DNA of 8,511 nucleotides. It comes from Chloroflexota bacterium. GTDB taxonomy: Bacteria; Chloroflexota; Anaerolineae; Anaerolineales; Villigracilaceae. The DNA lies in contig JACPVD010000358.1 in the NCBI GenBank assembly GCA_016191895.1, positions 1 through 8,511 of the forward strand, written 5' to 3'. Positions 1-4,534 of the stretch are shown piece by piece. Position 1 is the stretch's first letter. Every line of letters starts with the position of its first letter. The notes under the pieces are model-generated. The model saw only the letters and a program-made list of their open reading frames with translations. It did no database searches and was not told the DNA's origin. The position numbers were made by a program, and so were the translations under genes.

Positions 1-26
1 ACGCGCTCAAAACTCCCCACCTCTTT

Positions 27-56
27 TTGAAAAGATGCCGTCAGATGATGTAAAAT
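27..56 (+). promoter_or_regulatory. Sigma70-like promoter of the asp23-fakA operon
   Basis: A TTGAAA box at 27-32 is followed after 18 bp by TAAAAT at 51-56, preceded directly by TG. The expected transcription start is near 63. This puts the upstream in-frame ATG at 35 before the transcript and the ATG at 71 only a few bases into it, so the ATG at 104 is favoured for the first gene. The assignment rests on consensus match only. Confidence 0.6.
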
Positions 57-103
57 ACGGGGAGATAAGAATGTTCGGGGCGAATGCCCCAAAGAGGAAA
101 ACC

Positions 104-460
104 ATGGGCGAAGAAACGACAGTTCTGGGCGGGATCCATATTTCCCCCAACGCGGTGGCAACGATTGCGCATCATGCCGTGTTGCAATCCTACGGCGTGG
201 TGGGGCTTGCGCCGAAGAATCTCGCGGATGGAATCGTATCCACCATTACGCGCGAGCCTTCGCGGGGAATCACCGTCCGCTACAAGGATGAAGACATCGA
301 TATCGATATCCACATCATCGTGGAATACGGCACGCGCATCACATCGGTGGCGGAGAGCGTGGCGAACACAGTACGCTTTCACGTGGAAAAGGCGCTCGGC
401 CTGCGGGTCAATTCCGTCAATGTGCATGTGGCGGGGCTGCGCATCAGCGATTCGGATTAG
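104..460 (+). CDS. Asp23/Gls24 family envelope stress response protein (YloU-like)
   Basis: A 118-residue protein of the Asp23/Gls24 family, small alkaline-shock or envelope-associated proteins found in Gram-positive and related bacteria; the molecular role is poorly defined. The family pattern is visible: an N-terminal ISPNAVATIAHHAV helix (about residues 13-26) followed by YGVVGL, then the C-terminal half with IDIHIIVEYG, TSVAESVANTVRFHVEKALG and VNSVNVHVAGL. There is no signal peptide or membrane segment. The start at 104 is chosen because AGAGG at 93-97 is 6 nt upstream and because the predicted transcript begins near 63; ATG codons at 35 and 71 are in frame but less plausible. The stop TAG overlaps the AGGAG ribosome site of the next gene, 14 bp away, so the two are probably co-transcribed. 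In Bacillus the homologue yloU also precedes yloV. The family call is secure; the physiological role is inference. Confidence 0.9.
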   Translation: MGEETTVLGGIHISPNAVATIAHHAVLQSYGVVGLAPKNLADGIVSTITREPSRGITVRYKDEDIDIDIHIIVEYGTRITSVAESVANTVRFHVEKALGLRVNSVNVHVAGLRISDSD

Positions 461-474
461 GAGACGAGACTCTT

Positions 475-2085
475 ATGGGTATGGACATTGCTCGCATCGA
501 AACATTGCGCAAACGCCCGGTGGACGGCCAATCGTTAAAACGCCTTCTCGACGCCGGGTTGGCCTGGCTGCGGACAAACAAGGAAACGGTCAACGCTTTG
601 AATGTTTTCCCCGTGCCGGACGGAGACACCGGCACGAACATGGTGCTTACCCTGCAAGCGGCGTGGAACGAGATCAAAGACGCGGGCACGCGCAATCTTG
701 GCGAAATGGCTGCGGCAATTTCAAAAGGCGCGCTGATGGGCGCGAGAGGAAATTCCGGCGTGATCACAAGCCAAATACTACGCGGGTTCTCGCGTGGCGT
801 GCATGAAAAAGCCACGCTCGATGTCGAGACGTTGGTGAAGGCGTTTGGCGAGGCGCGGGATACAGCCTATAAAGGAGTCGTGCGCCCGGTGGAAGGAACG
901 ATTCTCACCGTCATCAAGGAAGTTGCCCTCGCGGCTGAATCAGTTCTCGGGTCCGCGAAGGATGCGGTGGAAGTCCTCGAAATTGTCGTCAAAGCCGCGG
1001 ATGAAGCAGTCAAGAGGACGCCGGAACAACTTCCCGTCCTCAAACAGGCGGGGGTGGTCGATTCGGGCGGCAAGGGATTGTTCTTTATTCTCGAAGGGAT
1101 GCTGCGGCATGTCTACGGCGAGTCGCTCGAGACGCCGACGATGACCGTGCAGCCGATGTCGGCGATGAATTTGCAGGGTGCGCTCGAAGAGGTGGAAGAG
1201 GGACAGGATTACGAAGTGGTCGTGGATTTCGTTCCGACGGGCGAATTGGATTTGGGTTCGTTCTATGGGCGGCTCGAAGAAATGGGCACGTCGATTCAGG
1301 TGGGCGAGGGCGAGGGGATGTACCGCATGCACATCCATGTGCCGACGGAAAATCGCTACCTGCCGATCGATTACATCATGGGTATTGGCACGGTGACGAA
1401 GGTTGCCATGGAAAACCTGCTCGCGCAAATGGACGATATTCAAAAAAGCAAGCAGATCCAATTCAATGCTGTCGAACCGGGGCAGATCGCCGTGGTGACA
1501 GTTTCGCCCGGCGCGGGCATCAGCCGCATCTTTGCGAGTTTGGGCGTGGCAGCGGTGGTGGCCGGCGGGCAAAGCATGAACCCCTCCACGCAGGATATCT
1601 TGAGTTCGTTCGAGAACCTGCCCACCGATAGGATCATTATTTTGCCGAATAATAAAAACATCATCCTTGCGGCGAATCAGGCAAAGGAAGTAACCGTGAA
1701 GCAGGTGTCGGTTGTGCCGACGCGAACCGTTCCGCAAGGACTCACAGCGATGCTTTCCCTTGTGCCGGATGGCGATTTGGACGCTGTTGCCGGGAAAATG
1801 ACAAAGGCGCTGGATTCTGTGAAAACGGGCGAAGTGACCGTCGCCACGCGCACTGTGGAAATCGACGGCGTAAGCGTGAAAGAGGGGCAGGTAATCGCAT
1901 TGCTCGACGGAAAACTTGCGCTTGCGGCTGAGTCGGTGGAACAGGGTGTGATGGACCTGCTCGAAAAAGCCGGCGCCGCTTCGCACGAACTGGTGACGTT
2001 ATTCTTCGGCGAAGAAATGCAGCATGCCGAGGCAAATCGCATCAAGGATGTGATCAGCGGAAAATATTCAAACCTGGAAGTGTAA
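475..2085 (+). CDS. fakA: Fatty acid kinase ATP-binding subunit FakA / YloV (DAK2 domain)
   Basis: A 536-residue protein, full length for the FakA/YloV family. In Firmicutes FakA phosphorylates fatty acids presented by FakB (DegV) proteins, giving acyl-phosphate for phospholipid synthesis. The N-terminal DAK2/DhaL-like kinase domain (about 15-215) shows NVFPVPDGDTGTNM at 43-56, with Asp49 and Asp51 as likely Mg-ATP ligands, then GARGNSGVITSQILRG (89-104), PVEGTIL (138-144) and GVVDSGGKGL (193-202). The middle domain (about 240-325) keeps the HxH pair (His286, His288), but the Cys of the S. aureus zinc site appears replaced by Val near 249. The C-terminal DegV-like domain carries AGGQSMNPST (363-372), LPNNKNIILAA (390-400) and VVPTRTVPQGL (413-423). 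AGGAG at 459-463 lies 11 nt before this ATG; ATG 481 is an alternative. It is second in the asp23 operon and is followed by a terminator. A partner FakB is encoded from 3674. Confidence 0.93.
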   Translation: MGMDIARIETLRKRPVDGQSLKRLLDAGLAWLRTNKETVNALNVFPVPDGDTGTNMVLTLQAAWNEIKDAGTRNLGEMAAAISKGALMGARGNSGVITSQILRGFSRGVHEKATLDVETLVKAFGEARDTAYKGVVRPVEGTILTVIKEVALAAESVLGSAKDAVEVLEIVVKAADEAVKRTPEQLPVLKQAGVVDSGGKGLFFILEGMLRHVYGESLETPTMTVQPMSAMNLQGALEEVEEGQDYEVVVDFVPTGELDLGSFYGRLEEMGTSIQVGEGEGMYRMHIHVPTENRYLPIDYIMGIGTVTKVAMENLLAQMDDIQKSKQIQFNAVEPGQIAVVTVSPGAGISRIFASLGVAAVVAGGQSMNPSTQDILSSFENLPTDRIIILPNNKNIILAANQAKEVTVKQVSVVPTRTVPQGLTAMLSLVPDGDLDAVAGKMTKALDSVKTGEVTVATRTVEIDGVSVKEGQVIALLDGKLALAAESVEQGVMDLLEKAGAASHELVTLFFGEEMQHAEANRIKDVISGKYSNLEV

Positions 2086-2137
2086 GTGCAGGAGGGCGGC
2101 CAGCCGCACTATCAATTTATCATTTCAATCGAATAGC

Positions 2138-2168
2138 AAAGAGACCGCCGAACGGCGGTCTCTTTTTT
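2138..2168 (+). terminator. Intrinsic terminator after fakA
   Basis: A perfect 9-bp GC-rich stem (GAGACCGCC at 2141-2149, GGCGGTCTC at 2154-2162) closes a GAAC loop and is followed by six T (2163-2168). It lies 55 bp after the fakA stop and 12 bp beyond the stop of the convergent minus-strand gene. AAA at 2138-2140 gives only a short T run on the minus strand, so it should be strong for fakA and at best weak in the other direction. Confidence 0.9.
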
Positions 2169-2180
2169 GATGTGAATGTC

Positions 2181-3230
2181 TTACGCGTTTTTTTGCGTAA
2201 CCAGTTTGTAAACTGTCTTGACAATATCCACCACCGTGCCGAAGATGGCAATTCCAAGCACGAAGCGAATTCCCTGCTGGGCAAGTCCGCCGATATGCTG
2301 CGCCGATTCCGCTTCGAATACTCCGCTTGCCACCAGCGATTCGGGCGTGATCCCCAAAATGGACGGCCCGGACAAAAACAGGGAAATGACGACAATCTGA
2401 AAGAGTTTAATGACAATGGAAAACAATCGTGTCGAAGCCTGCCAGCGGCCTGTGCGAAGCAGCATCCCATTGAGGATGATCTCGGCGGCCCAGCCGATGT
2501 TAAGCAACGGAAGCCAGCGGAAGAAGGCTTCGGAAAACAGGGGAATCGACCCCCTTTGGTTTTTCACAAAATCGCCAAACCCGACAAACCAAATGGTGTT
2601 GTCGCCATAATTCAGCCGCAACCATTCCGGGTTGAAGTTGACGATGCTGATGGCGATGAAAGTCAACACAATGGCGATGATCGGCTCCCAGATTTTGACA
2701 TCCTGCGGTTCGGGCTCCTTCGTCAGGGACGCGGGGTCCCATTCCTTTTCGTTATCCATCTTGAATTCGGCGACGGGCGCGTAACGTTCGATCAGCGCGA
2801 AGATCAACGCGAGGTTGCCGAAAGCCGCAATGCATGCCGAGACGATGTTCATGAATCCCCTGCCGATGATCGTGAACAATTCCGCTATAGTTGCAGGAGA
2901 AACGCTTACGATCTGAATGATCGCAACAATCGTCATGCCGAGCGTTACCGCCCCGATAACGATCTTCAGGATGGTCGTAAAAATGGGAAACAGGCGCGGG
3001 CCGATCAAATAGGGGTTGGGGTTGTAGGTGGCGGCCACTTTGGAAGGAGCGCCATATTCCCTGAGCAATTCCATCTCTGCTATTTCATCGGCAGGTTTGC
3101 CCGAATTTCTGGCGCGTTCTTCGAGCATATCCTCCAGCGTGGAACGCAATTCCTTTTCTATATCTTTGCGGCCTTTCACGAGCAAAAGGCTTTTGCCGAC
3201 TTCGGCAACGTACCGATCGATGAGTTTCAT
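2181..3230 (-). CDS. Integral membrane protein with N-terminal HAAS-like domain, PadR partner
   Basis: A 349-residue membrane protein of unknown function. The first 70 residues form a soluble helical domain (IDRYVAEVGKSLL, a KDIEKELRSTLEDMLEE stretch, then LLREYGAPSKVAATY) that resembles the HAAS domain commonly encoded beside PadR regulators. Behind it lie about six hydrophobic segments, roughly residues 81-109, 125-147, 180-198, 235-258, 270-290 and 318-340. A charged, Pro/Glu-rich loop is at 151-180. There is no signal peptide and no recognisable enzyme motif. AAAGGA at 3238-3243 (minus strand) lies 7 nt before the ATG. The gene begins 16 nt after the padR stop, so it is probably co-transcribed with padR and repressed by it. 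A membrane sensor or stress-response role is inferred from this pairing only. Confidence 0.8.
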   Translation of the reverse strand: MKLIDRYVAEVGKSLLLVKGRKDIEKELRSTLEDMLEERARNSGKPADEIAEMELLREYGAPSKVAATYNPNPYLIGPRLFPIFTTILKIVIGAVTLGMTIVAIIQIVSVSPATIAELFTIIGRGFMNIVSACIAAFGNLALIFALIERYAPVAEFKMDNEKEWDPASLTKEPEPQDVKIWEPIIAIVLTFIAISIVNFNPEWLRLNYGDNTIWFVGFGDFVKNQRGSIPLFSEAFFRWLPLLNIGWAAEIILNGMLLRTGRWQASTRLFSIVIKLFQIVVISLFLSGPSILGITPESLVASGVFEAESAQHIGGLAQQGIRFVLGIAIFGTVVDIVKTVYKLVTQKNA

Positions 3231-3246
3231 TCCTTGTTCCTTTCCG

Positions 3247-3576
3247 TTACGCCAGCATCTTTGCCATCACAGACACAATGCCGGCCCATTCCTTTTTCAA
3301 CTTCGGCAGGACCTTCTTCCCCTCCGCGCTGATGACATAATACCGGCGCGGACGGGCTTCCTCCAGTTTCCAGACAGACTGCAAATATCCCTGCGCCTCC
3401 AACCGGCGAAGAAGCGGGTACAACGTACCTTGATCCACTTCCAACCCCTGGTCTGCAAGCAGTTTCAACAGGGAGTATCCATATTGTTCATTTCCCAACT
3501 GACTGAGGACGGCCAGCACGATCACGCCGCGCCGCAACTCCAGGGCAACATTTTCGAGCGATTCTATGTTTGTCAT
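3247..3576 (-). CDS. PadR family transcriptional regulator
   Basis: A 109-residue protein typical of short (subfamily 2) PadR regulators: a winged helix-turn-helix with a C-terminal dimerisation helix. Visible landmarks are LRRGVIVLAVLSQL (14-27), YGYSLLKLL, the signature DQGTLYPLLRRLEAQGYL (48-65) and the wing with RPRRYYVISAEGKKVL (75-90). The ATG at 3576 has AAAGG 7 nt upstream on the minus strand. It is the first gene of a two-gene operon with the HAAS-like membrane protein and is read divergently from the fakB gene. PadR proteins usually repress their own operon; a dyad inside the promoter spacer fits that. The effector is unknown. The family assignment is secure; autoregulation is inference. 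Confidence 0.93.
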   Translation of the reverse strand: MTNIESLENVALELRRGVIVLAVLSQLGNEQYGYSLLKLLADQGLEVDQGTLYPLLRRLEAQGYLQSVWKLEEARPRRYYVISAEGKKVLPKLKKEWAGIVSVMAKMLA

Positions 3577-3593
3577 ATCTCAACCTTTGTCGC

Positions 3594-3622
3594 ATTATAC
3601 TGTACGATACACACTATGTCAA
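3594..3622 (-). promoter_or_regulatory. Perfect-consensus sigma70 promoter of the padR operon
   Basis: On the minus strand TTGACA (3622-3617) is followed after exactly 17 bp by TATAAT (3599-3594), 17 nt before the padR ATG. All 12 positions match the sigma70 consensus. Such a strong promoter would be expected to need a repressor, which suits PadR autoregulation. Confidence 0.85.
3601..3611. promoter_or_regulatory. Candidate PadR operator (TGTA-CGA-TACA dyad)
   Basis: A perfect inverted repeat, TGTA-CGA-TACA, lies entirely in the 17-bp spacer between the -35 and -10 of the padR promoter. Partial symmetry continues outward (TA at 3596-3597 and 3615-3616). PadR-type regulators often bind AT-rich dyads with TGTA/TACA-like half-sites over their own promoter. 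This is a prediction from position and symmetry. Confidence 0.45.
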
Positions 3623-3658
3623 GGGAAAAGTATAAGATGCCGACTGTCGGAAAATCCA

Positions 3659-3667
3659 TGTTAAACT
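3659..3667 (+). promoter_or_regulatory. Extended -10 element before fakB, probable leaderless start
   Basis: TGtTAAACT is a TGn extended -10 with a TAnnnT hexamer at 3662-3667, ending 6 nt before the ATG at 3674. Initiation 7 nt downstream would fall on the A of the start codon. No clear -35 is present; an 11-bp palindrome (3640-3650) occupies that place. The same geometry is seen before recG. Confidence 0.45.
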
Positions 3668-3673
3668 TTGGGA

Positions 3674-4510
3674 ATGAAACTCGGTATTGTCACCGATTCC
3701 ACATCCGACCTCCCCGCCTATCTCGTCGAAGAACACAAGATCGTTGTCGTGCCGACGATCCTTATTTTGGAGGGAAAGGAATATGCGGATGGGATTGGCA
3801 TCACGCGCGAGGAATTTTACGATCGACTGCCCTCGTATCACACCCACCCGACAACTGCCGCGCCTTCGATCGGCGACTTCATCTCCCCGTATCAGGCTCT
3901 CCTCTCGCAAGGCTGTGACCATATCATCTCCATTCACGCCGCCTCGCAATTGACTACCATCATTAATATCGCTTCGCAGGCCGCAAAGGAATTCCCGGGC
4001 AAAGTCACCTGCGTGGACAGCGGCTCCCTCTCGATGGGGCTCGGCTTTCAGGCGCTGGCCGCGGCCGAGGCGGCAGAATCAGGCTTGCAGTCTGCGTTGG
4101 ATGCGATTGAGTCCGCCCGCAAACGGCTTCATGTCTACGCCGCGCTGGATACGATGGAATATCTCAAACGCAGCGGGCGAGTCCCGGGTGCGGTGGCGGC
4201 TCTTGGCGGTTTGCTCTCCATTAAACCAGTGATCGAATTGGTGGACGGGAAAGTGAAACCCATTGCCGCAGTCCGTACGGCGGGGCAGGCGGATGAACGC
4301 ATGTTGAAATTTTTGCTCGAACAAGGGGAACTCGAACGCCTCGCCATTCTGCATACCAACGCCGAAGCCCGGGCGCGAACCCTGCTCAACGAAGCGATGA
4401 CCCATGCCAGAAAGTCGATGCCGAGGGACATTTTCTTCGTCAACATCACCGCCGTGATCGGCACGCATTTGGGGCCGAATGGCCTGGGGTTTGCGGCAAT
4501 CAGGAAATAA
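3674..4510 (+). CDS. fakB: DegV family protein, fatty-acid-binding subunit (FakB) of fatty acid kinase
   Basis: A 278-residue DegV protein, normal length for the family. DegV/FakB proteins bind one fatty acid and present its carboxylate to FakA for phosphorylation. Family motifs in order: IVTDSTSDLP (5-14), the TSxPS-like TAAPSIGDF (61-69), VDSGSLSMGLGF (114-125), MEYLKRSGRV (161-170), LGGLLSIKPVIELVDGKV (177-194) with VRT following, and the C-terminal IGTHLGPNGLG (262-272). Thr61 and His265 match the Thr and His that hold the fatty-acid carboxylate in characterised FakB. The usual LSGTYxSA segment is divergent (LTTIINIA, 93-100). ATG 3674 is chosen over an in-frame TTG at 3668 because the family begins MKxGIVTDS. 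There is no useful ribosome site, and an extended -10 sits 6 nt upstream. fakA on the same strand supports the kinase role; its ligand specificity cannot be read from sequence. Confidence 0.9.
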   Translation: MKLGIVTDSTSDLPAYLVEEHKIVVVPTILILEGKEYADGIGITREEFYDRLPSYHTHPTTAAPSIGDFISPYQALLSQGCDHIISIHAASQLTTIINIASQAAKEFPGKVTCVDSGSLSMGLGFQALAAAEAAESGLQSALDAIESARKRLHVYAALDTMEYLKRSGRVPGAVAALGGLLSIKPVIELVDGKVKPIAAVRTAGQADERMLKFLLEQGELERLAILHTNAEARARTLLNEAMTHARKSMPRDIFFVNITAVIGTHLGPNGLGFAAIRK

Positions 4511-4519
4511 CATTCCCCA

Positions 4520-4528
4520 TGATAAAAT
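4520..4528 (+). promoter_or_regulatory. Extended -10 element before recG, probable leaderless start
   Basis: TGaTAAAAT (extended -10, five of six hexamer bases matching TATAAT) lies in the 24-bp gap after fakB and ends 6 nt before the recG ATG, so transcription would start on or beside the start codon. The gap holds no purine-rich ribosome site. recG may also be read through from fakB. Confidence 0.5.
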
Positions 4529-4534
4529 ACCCTC

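Noticed and set aside
35..103. Upstream in-frame starts (ATG 35 and ATG 71) for the Asp23-family gene
   Set aside because: ATG 35 lies inside the promoter spacer and ATG 71 only about 8 nt after the predicted start of transcription; ATG 104 has a well-spaced AGAGG and gives the normal family length.
298..311. Short tandem repeat (tcgatatcgatatc)
   Set aside because: It encodes the alternating DIDID strand of the Asp23 domain and is too short to mean more.
84..806. 240-residue plus-strand open frame overlapping asp23 and fakA
   Set aside because: Arg/Trp-rich translation in an alternative frame across two genes with strong family motifs.
940..1986. 348-residue minus-strand open frame inside fakA
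   Set aside because: His/Arg-rich antisense shadow; the plus strand carries complete FakA motifs throughout.
2181..2200. TTACGC/GCGTAA inverted repeat around a T run
   Set aside because: It encodes the last residues of the HAAS-like protein, has only a 6-bp stem and no T tract placed to act as a terminator; probably chance beside the real terminator at 2141-2168.
2172..3332. 386-residue plus-strand open frame across the HAAS-like gene
   Set aside because: It lies antisense to a clear membrane protein with a good ribosome site; the translation is Arg/Asp/Gln-rich with no family pattern, a shadow of the real gene.
3631..3636. TATAAG as the -10 for fakB
   Set aside because: No partner -35 and no ribosome site in the leader it would give; the extended -10 at 3659-3667 fits better, although both could act.
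3668..3673. TTG start for fakB, two codons upstream
   Set aside because: DegV proteins begin MKxGIVTDS at the ATG, and the TTG has no support from a ribosome site.
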